A model generated the notes under the pieces. That model made no database searches. It was given only the letters and a program-made list of their open reading frames with translations, and had not been told where the DNA came from. Shown here piece by piece: positions 1-8,335 of a DNA stretch of 64,000 nt; positions within the stretch are counted from its first letter, which is position 1, and each line of letters opens with the position of its first letter. Origin of the DNA: Polytrichum commune (Eukaryota > Streptophyta > Polytrichopsida > Polytrichales > Polytrichaceae); assembly GCA_950295325.1 (NCBI GenBank), contig OX485805.1, forward strand, positions 26,523,501 to 26,587,500. Reading direction: 5' to 3'. A program made the translations under genes and the position numbers.

Positions 1-233
1 AAGAAGAATAGTAGGAAAAATAAAGTCTGTCTGTATAAACAAGAAGAGATACGCCTGCTGATAATCTGGATGTGAGAGAAAACCTCTATATGTGAAGTGA
101 AACCCTTTGTGTGAAAACTTGTATGGCTTCGACATCGTGTGTTGTCCGCATGTAATAGTGCTGCCTTGTGCTGAGAAGAATACCTTTGATGTCTGTTGAA
201 AAACCCTTGTTGTGAGATGTAATCTTTGTGTTG
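1..233 (-). other. 3' untranslated region of the Copia element
   Basis: This stretch lies between the gag-pol stop codon (236-234) and the window edge. It shows no similarity to the LTR at 4921-5242, so the 3' LTR must start further left, outside the window. I see no clear polypurine tract. The minus-strand frame of 64 codons that overlaps it (86-280) is not supported as a gene. Confidence 0.6.
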
Positions 234-3200
234 TCAGGGCTTGCGTTCTTGTGTGTCAGGTAGTTGTGGATGAGCGGCAACTTTCGATTGGCAGGTAGAT
301 TGTGATTCGTGTATCTCTGTCAAGGTGACCATATGTAGACTGCGGCGAAGACGTTCGAACCTGTCACGCGGTAATGCTTTCGTCATAATATCCGCAAGTT
401 GTTGGTCTGTTGATATATACAAAATGTCGATGTCGCCGCTTTCGAACTTTTCGCGAATGAAGTGATACTGAATGTCGATGTGCTTTGTCCGCTTATGGTA
501 TTCTGGATTCTTGACAAGCCGTATGGCACTCTGATTATCACCAAATAAAGGTGTTGGACCTGGTTGTGAGAACCCAATGCTTGTGAGTAGTCGGCGTAGC
601 CATACTGCTTCTTTGGTGGCCATGCAAGCGGCGATGTACTCAGCTTCTGTTGTCGATTGTGCAGTGCATTGTTGCGCTTTGGAACTCCAAGCAATGAGAC
701 TGGATCCGAGTTGGAATACGTACCCTGATCTGGATCGGCGAGAGTCAACATCTCCGCCGTAATCAGCATCACAGAAGCCTTGGAGATATGCAGTTGTTGA
801 GGTACGCGTATATAAAAGACCAAGATCTGATGTTCCTCTGAGGTAGCGTAGTATCCGTTTCACTGCTGTCCAATGTATTTGTCTGGGGTTTTCGCAAAAT
901 TTTGCGGCATGATTTACTGCATATGTTATATCTGGGCGTGTAAGTAAAGAGATGAACATTAAACAGCCTATAGCTTCTTTATAAGGAACTGTTAACGGCG
1001 TTGTGCTTTCTGATGGGTCAGGAACAATGGAGAGCGTGACATTTGGGTCTGCTGGAGTGCTGACAGTATAAGATTCGGCCATGCCGAAGCGCTCGAGTGT
1101 ATGTTGGATGTATCGATGTTGATGTAGGAAGGTAAGTCCTGCCTGTCGATTCTGATAGACTTCAAGACCAATATAATAGCCCATGTCTCCTCGGGTGATT
1201 TTGAAAACCCTGTCCAAATATTGCAATATATCTTCTAGCTTTGCTGCATTGGTTGAGGAAACGATACCATCATCGACAAAAATTCCCAGTATTGTTTCAA
1301 CCTTGTCTGGATGTGTGGTGTCTGTACTGTAATATACACAAGGGTCAGCTATGCTGGGTAGGAGATGAAATTGTTGCGCAAATTTGTCGAATGTCTTGTT
1401 CCAACGTCGCGCACTCTGCTTCAAACCATATAGGCTCTTAAGTAGAAGACATACATAAAGAGGCCATAGATCGTCTTGATAACCTTCAGGTTGTTCCATG
1501 AATATGATGTCGATAAGGTCAGCATTTAAATATGCTGTACAGACATCAAACTGGGCTGTAACCATTCCATGCGCATTACTGATTACAAAAACTGCTCTGA
1601 CTGCATCGTACTTTATAACTGGTGCATATGTTTCGGTGAAGTCAATACCAGCAACCTGAGAGAATCCTTTAGCAACGAGACGGGCTTTGAACCGTTCAAT
1701 CTCGCCAGAAGGTTTGTACTTGACCTTGTATATCCATTTGCACTTCACAGCTTTCCTGTCTGCAGGTAAGGGTTTCAGAACCCATGTTTTGTTGTTCAAT
1801 AAAGAGTTAAACTCTTTATCCATTGCTTCTTTCCATTGCTGAGCATGAGAGGACTGCATGGCTTCCTTGTACGTTTTAGGTTCAATGATCTGTGTTGATG
1901 ATGAAACAATGTATGCAGTGGAACCTGAATTGCTTTTATTGTTGTCATATTTAACCCAATCTCCATAACGAATGGGAGGTTGACGGGTTCTAGGTCTCAA
2001 AACAGAATCAGCAGGATCTGGCATGTTGTCACTCTCAATGTTGCTGCTCTCAGGAGGATCAGATGCACTGCTTGGTGTCGGGGATGATAAATCGGGAACA
2101 GGTAAAGTGACAAGAATCTCGTGATTATGGTCTGGAACAATCTCTCCCTGAGTATTGTCAATTTCCTCTCCCTGATGATGTGTAACAGTGTCTTCCCGAT
2201 TATGTTGAGTAAGCTCTCCCTGAATAAGTGTATTATTGTCTCCCTGAGAATGAGCAGTAGTCACACCTTGTATATTCTGATTTGTCTCTCCCTGATGAAA
2301 TGCTTCCATATTGTTGAATAATGGATATGTAGTATCAGCGTCAGAGTGAGCAGCATCATCTTGATGATCTTGTTGGTCATGAGCATTTGGATTGTCGTGA
2401 GGATGAGAATTTTCACTTACAAAAGGTAGACTGATACTTTGATTGTCTTGTTGATGCATATGTGGTGCAACTGGTGCTGCTGCGGTTGCTGGGATAACCT
2501 GCTGTTGTGAATAAGGTAATCCTATGATACTCAAATCTGATTCAGTAGAAGAGGATATGTAGTCCTTGGTGATAGTACCAAGTGTTTCATGAATGACTAC
2601 ATCTGTTCCAATATGGATGCGTTTTGTCTTAGGCTGCCATAATCTGTATGCTCTCCCTTTCTGGTCGTATCCCACAAAAATTAGTTTCCGACTTTTGGGT
2701 TCTAACTTGCTTCTCTGTTTCTTGGGTATGTGCAAGTATGCATCACTACCAAAAACTCTGAAGTAAGACACATCTGGGATCTGTCTGAACATTCGTTCAT
2801 AAGGAGTACGATCCGATCGTTGGGGACTGATGGTGCGATTCCAGATATGAACTGCTGTACTGGCTGCCTCAGCCCACAAACTGAGAGGTAAGTCCTTTGA
2901 ATGCAGCATGCTTCTTGTGGCTTCAACTATTGTTCTGTTGTTGCGTTCAATGTATCCATTCTGCTCTGATGAATATGGTGCTGAAAACTCATGAATAATC
3001 CCCTTCTCTTGTGTATAATCTTCAAATTGTTGACTCTTGAACTCTCCTCCTTGATCTGTTTTAATCTTTTGAATGTCAACATGAAGCTCTTGCTTCATCA
3101 TTGAATAGAGCTGTTTGATATAGATGAGAGCTTCTGATTTTGTCTTTAGAAAGAAAATAACCATATAGCCTGTGTTATTGTCTTTGCAAAGCATAAAATA

Positions 3201-4841
3201 AGATGCACCACCGAAAGAAGTAGTGCTCATAGGTCCACATAGGTCTATGTGGAAATACGTACCGGGTATGGAGTTTCTTTCCTTCTCTGTTAGGGCTGGA
3301 TATGTAATTCTGTGTTGTTTTCCTAGTATACAGCCTTCGCAAAAAAACTTGGTAGTCTTGTTATCTTTGATGGACATACCTTGAACTGCATGTTCTGTTT
3401 GGCGTAGAGCTTGTGTGTTAATGTGACAGAATCTGTGATGCCACATCTCGATAGAATCCTTGTGTATATCTCCCGGCTGGCTGGTTTCCCCTATATGTGG
3501 TTCAGGCGCTTCAGTGGAGACATGGTAAGCATGTGATGTTGCATTGTCTTGAATAATTGCTTTCATTTGAAGTTTGTACAAGCTGCTCCCTGTTCTTATA
3601 CCTGTAAGTATAATCTCTCCTTCGCCGTTATCTGCAATCATTTGACAGACATTCTTTCTGTATATGGTAATGATACCACGGTCTGCAGCCCTGCCAATAG
3701 AAAATAGATTTGTTCGCAGTTCTGGAATGTATAAGACATTATGTAAAATACCATCCAGCCATTGATTGTGAGCTCTTCGTTTTATTCTGATATTGCCTTT
3801 GCCTTGCACCCACAGGCTCTGCTCATTAGCAATGGCTACTGGCCATGTCCCCTTAGGGATTTCTTGAAAATCAATGAAGGCAGCACGATTGTCGGACATG
3901 TGTTCGGTGGCGCCTGCATCAGCATACCACACCTCATGAGTGTTGTCTTGTGCTAACACTGCTTCTGATATTGAGGTAAACAACATTGACTGTGTAACCA
4001 GTGCTATTGTATCTCTTGTTTCTGTAATCCTTGCTGCACTCTTGCTTGACTCTGGTCTTCGTTGTCCATATTGCCTGTTGTCCTTTCTTGAACACACATT
4101 GTCTTGCCACCAGTGTCCCAACTCTCCGCAGTTGTGACATCTGGATTTCCTTTTCAATTCCTTAATGCGCTCATTGTTATACTTGCTGTCTGCATCAGTT
4201 CGTCTGTGCTCTTCTCTCCTGTTGCGTATTAACAATGCACTGTCATGCTCTTCATTCTCTCTGTTGTTCAGCATTTTGTTCATTGCTTCTTCTTCGAACA
4301 CTCGCATAATTAAAGTCTTCCTTGTCTTCTGCTCCGCCGGCATGCTCTTCCATGCGGTAAGTACATGACGATACTCACTTGGTAGGCTAGTTATCAATTT
4401 ACTGATGATCTGCTCTTCAGACATCTTCTGGCCAATGTCTTCTAAATTCCGTGCCATCATTTCTATCTTAGCAACATGTGTAGCGATAGAATCTCCTTTG
4501 TTGTACTTATAATCAACAAATTGCTGAATCAGCATAAACATACTCTCTGCAGAAACCTGTTCATGAATGGACACTAACCGTTCCCACATCTCTGCAGATG
4601 TTTTACAGTTAATTATCGTGCCGAGATGCTCCATATCGACAGCTGTGGTAATGATCCACTTAGCAAGGTTGTCCTTCTTCCTCCAGGCATCCTTGTCTTC
4701 AGCATCTTCACATTTCTCTGTTCCATTAACGATGGTGAAGATATCACGTCCATCGAGCGCGATACGAAGCTGATGCTTCCACAGGTTGAACTGCTTCCCT
4801 GTAAACTTGAAAACAGCTCCTATTCCTCCCTCTTTTTCCAT
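234..4841 (-). CDS. Copia gag-pol polyprotein, 1535 aa, intact
   Basis: This is one open frame of 1535 residues that makes capsid, protease, integrase, reverse transcriptase and RNase H for copy-and-paste transposition. The gag domain (UBN2-like) spans about 10-200. A zinc knuckle has Cys235, Cys238, His243 and Cys250, so the last spacing is six residues instead of the usual four. The protease motif YADAGATEH has Asp308, with Ala where DSG is usual. Integrase has an HHCC finger at about 468-504 and acidic residues Asp533, Asp596 (KTDQGGEF) and Glu632. Reverse transcriptase spans about 1015-1260, with FDVCTAYLNA (Asp1099) and FVDD (1188-1191). RNase H spans about 1355-1500, with FCDADYGG and GDNQSA. 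A Gln/His/Asp-rich linker (about 750-950) with recurring QGE/QGD units separates integrase from reverse transcriptase. No stop or frameshift interrupts it. The first Met fits the family gag start. Confidence 0.95.
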   Translation of the reverse strand: MEKEGGIGAVFKFTGKQFNLWKHQLRIALDGRDIFTIVNGTEKCEDAEDKDAWRKKDNLAKWIITTAVDMEHLGTIINCKTSAEMWERLVSIHEQVSAESMFMLIQQFVDYKYNKGDSIATHVAKIEMMARNLEDIGQKMSEEQIISKLITSLPSEYRHVLTAWKSMPAEQKTRKTLIMRVFEEEAMNKMLNNRENEEHDSALLIRNRREEHRRTDADSKYNNERIKELKRKSRCHNCGELGHWWQDNVCSRKDNRQYGQRRPESSKSAARITETRDTIALVTQSMLFTSISEAVLAQDNTHEVWYADAGATEHMSDNRAAFIDFQEIPKGTWPVAIANEQSLWVQGKGNIRIKRRAHNQWLDGILHNVLYIPELRTNLFSIGRAADRGIITIYRKNVCQMIADNGEGEIILTGIRTGSSLYKLQMKAIIQDNATSHAYHVSTEAPEPHIGETSQPGDIHKDSIEMWHHRFCHINTQALRQTEHAVQGMSIKDNKTTKFFCEGCILGKQHRITYPALTEKERNSIPGTYFHIDLCGPMSTTSFGGASYFMLCKDNNTGYMVIFFLKTKSEALIYIKQLYSMMKQELHVDIQKIKTDQGGEFKSQQFEDYTQEKGIIHEFSAPYSSEQNGYIERNNRTIVEATRSMLHSKDLPLSLWAEAASTAVHIWNRTISPQRSDRTPYERMFRQIPDVSYFRVFGSDAYLHIPKKQRSKLEPKSRKLIFVGYDQKGRAYRLWQPKTKRIHIGTDVVIHETLGTITKDYISSSTESDLSIIGLPYSQQQVIPATAAAPVAPHMHQQDNQSISLPFVSENSHPHDNPNAHDQQDHQDDAAHSDADTTYPLFNNMEAFHQGETNQNIQGVTTAHSQGDNNTLIQGELTQHNREDTVTHHQGEEIDNTQGEIVPDHNHEILVTLPVPDLSSPTPSSASDPPESSNIESDNMPDPADSVLRPRTRQPPIRYGDWVKYDNNKSNSGSTAYIVSSSTQIIEPKTYKEAMQSSHAQQWKEAMDKEFNSLLNNKTWVLKPLPADRKAVKCKWIYKVKYKPSGEIERFKARLVAKGFSQVAGIDFTETYAPVIKYDAVRAVFVISNAHGMVTAQFDVCTAYLNADLIDIIFMEQPEGYQDDLWPLYVCLLLKSLYGLKQSARRWNKTFDKFAQQFHLLPSIADPCVYYSTDTTHPDKVETILGIFVDDGIVSSTNAAKLEDILQYLDRVFKITRGDMGYYIGLEVYQNRQAGLTFLHQHRYIQHTLERFGMAESYTVSTPADPNVTLSIVPDPSESTTPLTVPYKEAIGCLMFISLLTRPDITYAVNHAAKFCENPRQIHWTAVKRILRYLRGTSDLGLLYTRTSTTAYLQGFCDADYGGDVDSRRSRSGYVFQLGSSLIAWSSKAQQCTAQSTTEAEYIAACMATKEAVWLRRLLTSIGFSQPGPTPLFGDNQSAIRLVKNPEYHKRTKHIDIQYHFIREKFESGDIDILYISTDQQLADIMTKALPRDRFERLRRSLHMVTLTEIHESQSTCQSKVAAHPQLPDTQERKP
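2130..2320 (-). repeat. degenerate internal repeat in the Copia linker
   Basis: The plus strand shows the unit tctccctga recurring about every 35-40 bases, which encodes repeated QGE/QGD motifs on the minus strand. It lies in the low-complexity linker between integrase and reverse transcriptase. Such linkers are usually poorly conserved, so this is probably replication slippage without a known function. Confidence 0.6.
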
Positions 4842-4903
4842 TATTGCATCTCTCTTTTTGTTGTTTCAAATAAACCTTTGAGTCTTTGCTAATCAATAGC
4901 GGT

Positions 4904-4917
4904 GTGGGCCCATAACC
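4904..4917 (-). promoter_or_regulatory. primer binding site, internal (half-tRNA) initiator-Met type
   Basis: The plus strand reads GTGGGCCCATAACC, which is identical over 14 bases to the anticodon stem-loop region of plant initiator tRNA-Met as I know it. The RNA of this minus-strand element would therefore pair with an internal tRNA segment and not with the 3' CCA end. The site starts three bases inside the presumed LTR end (4921). Drosophila copia is the classical case of priming by a 5' half of initiator tRNA-Met, whereas most plant Copia elements use the tRNA 3' end. The match is seen directly; use as primer is inferred. Confidence 0.75.
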
Positions 4918-5102
4918 TTTTGACACAATAGGTTTAGCAAACAAATGAACAGACAATAGTAAAAGAGTAATAACAGTTTATTACGAAACAAGAATATACA
5001 CTTGATTTCTGTCACTGTAATTAACACTAGAAAACTATCCTGCTTGATCTCTATCTCTCCATGTACAACTGAAACAACTAACTACTAAACAATTGGTTCA
5101 CC

Positions 5103-5109
5103 CTTATAT
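5103..5109 (-). promoter_or_regulatory. TATA box in the Copia LTR
   Basis: The minus strand reads CATATAAGGG here, about 60 bases downstream of the heat-shock-type element and about 180 bases before the inner LTR end. This is the expected place for the U3/R boundary promoter of a Copia LTR. Confidence 0.5.
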
Positions 5110-5168
5110 GTGCAGGTGATGGAAACCTCTAGAAGACACCTATAGAGCTTCCTGAGAGGCAAAGTGAC

Positions 5169-5181
5169 GAAGCTTCTAGAA
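5169..5181 (-). promoter_or_regulatory. heat-shock element (three perfect units) in the Copia LTR
   Basis: The minus strand reads TTCTAGAAGCTTC, a perfect TTCnnGAAnnTTC array of three alternating heat-shock factor units. It lies upstream of the LTR TATA box in transcription direction. Heat-activated Copia elements such as Arabidopsis ONSEN carry elements of this kind in their LTR. Heat induction here is an inference. Confidence 0.6.
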
Positions 5182-5262
5182 AATAGTATTTCATATAATA
5201 GTAAGTAGTAAGTTACTATTAGGACTCTACAAGTAAACAACACTTCATTATTTGCATTATAC

Positions 5263-5512
5263 TAATAGTCTCCTGGTTACGCAGGATCTCGTCCTTGGTG
5301 ATGGTCTTTTTGGTAGCCCGGTCCACCGCCTCCCTCAAACCTCCCGGTCCCCCACTTGTTGCATCGCACCTAACCACCCTGCAGCCTGCAGGAAGCATCG
5401 AGGTTCCCACCCCACGGCCGGAGCTTACCTTGGGGTTAATCCTAAGAAGACTGCCCCCAAGTCCAAGCTGCTTGGCTGCACTACCCATCATCACCATGCT
5501 TGTAGCTGCCAT
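5263..5512 (-). CDS. plastid-targeted protein, first exon only (possibly ELIP-like)
   Basis: From ATG at 5512 the frame reads MAATSMVMMGSAAKQ..., an N-terminus rich in Ala, Ser, Met and Arg with few acidic residues, like a chloroplast transit peptide. After about 50 residues come Cys-Asp and a Gly/Arg stretch, then the block ending KDEILRNQET. That ending recalls the segment before the first membrane helix of early light-inducible-type thylakoid proteins, but I cannot confirm the family. The exon probably ends at 5263 with GT at 5262-5261; after that the frame runs into the Copia LTR. Later exons would lie beyond the retrotransposon, off the window. The frame stays open upstream to 5959, but the TATA box and the good ATG context favour 5512. 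Either the gene is split by an intronic insertion or it is broken. Confidence 0.55.
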
Positions 5513-5699
5513 TGCAACACAAACCAAGTCCACACAAGACTTGGTGTATCTTCGATCGGCAAGTTGGTGTCGCCTCTCTTCGATTTCCTCGAACAAACTA
5601 CAATACCAATCTACGGAAACTACTGTGAAGTTTTGTGCTGAAGGCTGTACTGAATTGACGAATGCGTCTGATACTGAATCAGCCCTGGCTAACTGAGGC

Positions 5700-5714
5700 T
5701 TTATATAAGTTATC
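5700..5714 (-). promoter_or_regulatory. TATA box and GATAA motif of the plastid protein gene
   Basis: The minus strand reads GATAACTTATATAAAG. The TATATAAA box is about 190 bases upstream of the start codon at 5512, and the adjoining GATAAC resembles the I-box of light-regulated plant promoters. This supports 5512 as the start and a 5' leader of roughly 160 bases. Confidence 0.5.
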
Positions 5715-6120
5715 TCTACTTGATGCGGAGGGGAGTCGTCCGGTGAGGAATGTGAGCGTGGGGATTGCCATGGGGTGCCATGTGGGCAGGAAAATTTGGA
5801 AAGGAAACCCTTAAAGGTGCATGAGTGGGGGCTTTCCAGGTTGAGGATTGCGGCAGTGTCCATGTGGTGGGATTTCACCTTGAGTTTTGAATGTGCCGCT
5901 CTCTTCTCTTCTTTCCTCAGGTTGCATGGTGCGGTGTGTCGCCGATCTGCTGCATGCACAGGAAGCTAGCTCCTTTCTAGCCAGCTTTCATGCGTCCGTC
6001 CCCTTCGCCCAACACATACTTAGGAAGTTGGAGACGCGCCACTGCATTATCTAGGAAGGGTGTAGATGATACTCCTGGCGAGAGCTGTACATCTACCACT
6101 ACACATCTTCCCAAGTCCTC
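5715..6120. other. upstream region of the plastid protein gene
   Basis: This is gene-free sequence upstream of the minus-strand plastid gene. At about 6019-6118 it contains a weak copy of the small repeat seen at 7218-7530 (shared ctagga...gtagatg and gtacat segments). Nothing else recognisable. Confidence 0.4.
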
Positions 6121-6122
6121 TA

Positions 6123-6541
6123 AGGTAGAAATACCATAACCCATTAACCACCCTCTAGCCGTGCACTAGACCGTCGTCATAATGGTGAAGTGCCATTTCT
6201 AAAACCGATCATGGCTCAGTGGCAACTATAATGCGTGTACACTTAGTGTAGCCAATGGGAGTCGTGTGTTAATGTACTCATGAGGTAACCGATTTAGGCA
6301 TTGTTTTGTATGGAAATGAGGATTACCATGTTCGGTGTAGGGAGAATCTAGTGAACGAGTAGGGGTTTGGTCAACTTTCCACTTTGAAAAATTGTAGCAA
6401 TTTTTGTATAGGGCAAAAAATTATGAAACAAATTGCATTCTTCATGAATCTTCTCGTCTATCTTGGAAAATTATCTCATGATTCTCAGACGAGATCTTCA
6501 ATGCGAATCATTTTTTCTCATGGGTTATGGTATTTCTACCT
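6123..6541 (+). mobile_element. TA-flanked MITE, copy A (419 bp)
   Basis: The ends are near-perfect inverted repeats: AGGTAGAAATACCATAACCCA at the left is matched by its complement at the right. TA dinucleotides lie directly outside at 6121-6122 and 6542-6543, as for Tc1/mariner-derived (Stowaway-like) MITEs. There is no coding capacity. Copies B (6617-7058) and C (36201-36622) share both ends and much of the interior. Confidence 0.85.
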
Positions 6542-6616
6542 TATTTTATATTGGGATGGGTGTGATAATGTTATTGATCCTTGTGTTCACCATAACTGCT
6601 ACCAGCCGTTTCATTA

Positions 6617-7058
6617 AGGTAGAGATACCATAAACCGTGAACTACCCTCTACCCGTGCAGTAGACTTCTGTCAGAATAGTGAAGTGTCATTTTTGAAACC
6701 GATCATTGCGAGGCTGACAGCTTGAATGCGTGTAAAGTTAGTTTAGCCAAATTTAATCATGTTTGACTATCATCAATCACAGTTTAATGTACTCATGAGT
6801 TCAATGGTTTAGGCTAGGTGATGTTGGGTGTGGAAATGAGGATTACCGTGTTCGGTGTAGTGTAGTGAATGAGTAGGGGGTTTGACAAACTTTCCACTTT
6901 GAAATGTTGTAGAATTTTTATTACATGGAATAAAAATATGAAAAAACTTGCATTCTTCGTGAATCCTTCTCTTCTACCTTGGAAAAGTATCTCATGATTT
7001 TGAGACCATATCTTCAATGCGAATCACCTTATTTTCACAGTTGATGGTATCTCTACCT
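6617..7058 (+). mobile_element. TA-flanked MITE, copy B (442 bp)
   Basis: This is a second, more diverged copy in the same orientation as copy A. Its ends are AGGTAGAGATACCAT and the complement, with TA at 6615-6616 and 7059-7060. The interior shares blocks such as ccgtgca.tagac and gtgtagtgaatgag. It lies only 75 bases from copy A. Confidence 0.8.
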
Positions 7059-7060
7059 TA

Positions 7061-7217
7061 GTGACAGTGCTTCACCCGAATCTCACTTGTTTTGTAAATT
7101 GAATCTATTTACAAACAAACATTCATAAGGCATAATTCTAGCACCTTCCATGACATAGTCCCAGCCTCATCTAGCACGATCACTCAACTGAATAATGTTG
7201 TGACAACAAGGGCGTGA
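7061..7217. other. gene-free spacer
   Basis: AT-rich sequence between the MITE pair and the small repeat. I see nothing in it. Confidence 0.4.
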
Positions 7218-7530
7218 TCATCGCCTTTGGACATCCAATATTTAAGAAGTGGAGTGTACATGTGCCACTTTCAATATCTAGGAGGTAGGTAGATGGTAAC
7301 GCTAGTGAAAGTTGTACATTCACCACCTGATCTTCTATATTGGGACAAATGGGATGAAGTTTTTGGCACATGTGTTTGACATCATCATTGTCCAATATTT
7401 TAAGAAGTGGAGTGGTACATGTGCTACTTTCAATATCTAGGAGATTGGTAGATGGTAATGCTAGTGAGAGTTATACATCTTACCTTACCTAGATATTGGG
7501 AGAAAGGTGATGAAGGTACTTGTCTCGGCG
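7218..7530 (+). repeat. tandem pair of a ~165 bp repeat
   Basis: Two units lie side by side (about 7218-7380 and 7385-7530). Each has tccaatatttaagaagtggag, a cactttcaatatctaggag block, gtagatggtaa.gctagtga and a tattggga.aaa..gatgaag end. A third unit lies at 8187-8335. No inverted ends and no coding potential were found; the origin is unknown. Confidence 0.75.
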
Positions 7531-8186
7531 AGGTCACTCCCTCTTGAACTAATGCATATACGTGCGTTCAGGACTTATTTATTATGAGGTTATTTACCTT
7601 GCACAAAAGAATATAAGGTATGGTATTTTTCAAAATAAAGGTAAATGCTTGTATTTTAATACACCCTATAAGTAATTATAAGTTTTGGGGGGTTTCATCT
7701 AAATATACCCTATATTACTTATACTACTACAGAAAATTGGAAAGAATATTGCAATTCATACAATGTGTTGAAAATTTCCCTCCCAGCACGTAGGTAGAGA
7801 ACATTAACTCCATATTGGATACGTTGGTTCAGTAACGTTCAAGCCAACCAACCTACAAAGTCATCCATCCAAGCTTTTTCAACTAGAAAATTACCTCTTT
7901 TCATCCACAAGCAGAGACGCTACACTAGACCCGCTACACCTAGTAATTGTTTCCACGTTATTTTACATGTACTGACTAGATAAAACATGTCATTATATGT
8001 GATGCTATTTTACATATAAACATGTTTCATTATTTTAAAATCCCTATATTATATGTACGTTTTTTTTTGCAAAAGTTATCTACAACGAATATATTATATC
8101 TTATTTTTTATCGCACATTGTTTCTACGATTTTTGCTAGTGACCTCCCCGAAGTAGTCGTGCATCATATGTTCATCCTCTTTGTCC
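7531..8186. other. gene-free AT-rich stretch
   Basis: This stretch lies between the tandem repeat pair and its detached third unit. It contains a few T-rich runs and no convincing frame. Confidence 0.4.
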
Positions 8187-8335
8187 AATATTTAGAAAGG
8201 TGGAGTAGTATACGTGCCACTTTCAGTACCTAGGAGAATGGTAGATGGTAACAATAGTGAAAGTTGTACATGGAACATCAACTACCACTATCATGTATAT
8301 TGGGACAAAGGTGATGAAGTTCCTTGTGCATGTGT
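8187..8335 (+). repeat. third copy of the ~165 bp repeat
   Basis: It shares tccaatattta.aa..tggagta, ccactttcagtacctaggag, gtagatggtaacaatagtgaaagttgtaca and tattgggacaaaggtgatgaag with the pair at 7218-7530, in the same orientation. Confidence 0.7.

Larger units (their letters stand above)
1..5242 (-). mobile_element. Ty1/Copia LTR retrotransposon, left part cut by window edge
   Basis: A Copia-superfamily element lies on the minus strand. It reads, from high to low coordinate, as 5' LTR (about 5242-4921), primer binding site (4917-4904), one uninterrupted gag-pol frame (4841-234), and 3' untranslated sequence running off the window start. The 3' LTR is not in the window, so LTR-LTR divergence and target site duplications cannot be read. 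The domain order (gag, protease, integrase, reverse transcriptase, RNase H) is the Copia order. The intact frame argues for a fairly recent insertion. It sits just downstream of, and in the same orientation as, the first exon of a plastid protein gene. Confidence 0.93.
4921..5242 (-). repeat. 5' LTR of the Copia element
   Basis: The inner end at 4921 is set by TG (plus-strand TGACACAATAGG) placed three bases from the primer binding site. The outer end is less sure. A plus-strand CA at 5241-5242 gives a TG...CA LTR of about 322 bases, and it must end before the plastid protein exon that begins at about 5263. It carries a heat-shock-type element and a TATA box in the right order for a promoter. 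The second LTR is outside the window, so the outer border could be off by about 20 bases. Confidence 0.65.

Noticed and set aside
5219-5959. Full 246-codon minus-strand open frame starting at 5959
   Set aside because: The TATA box at about 5704 lies inside it and the transit-peptide start is at 5512; the upstream part reads as promoter and leader, and the last codons run into the Copia LTR.
7218-7530. Tandem pair considered as the ends of one LTR or TIR element
   Set aside because: Units are direct, adjacent and without TG...CA ends or target duplications.
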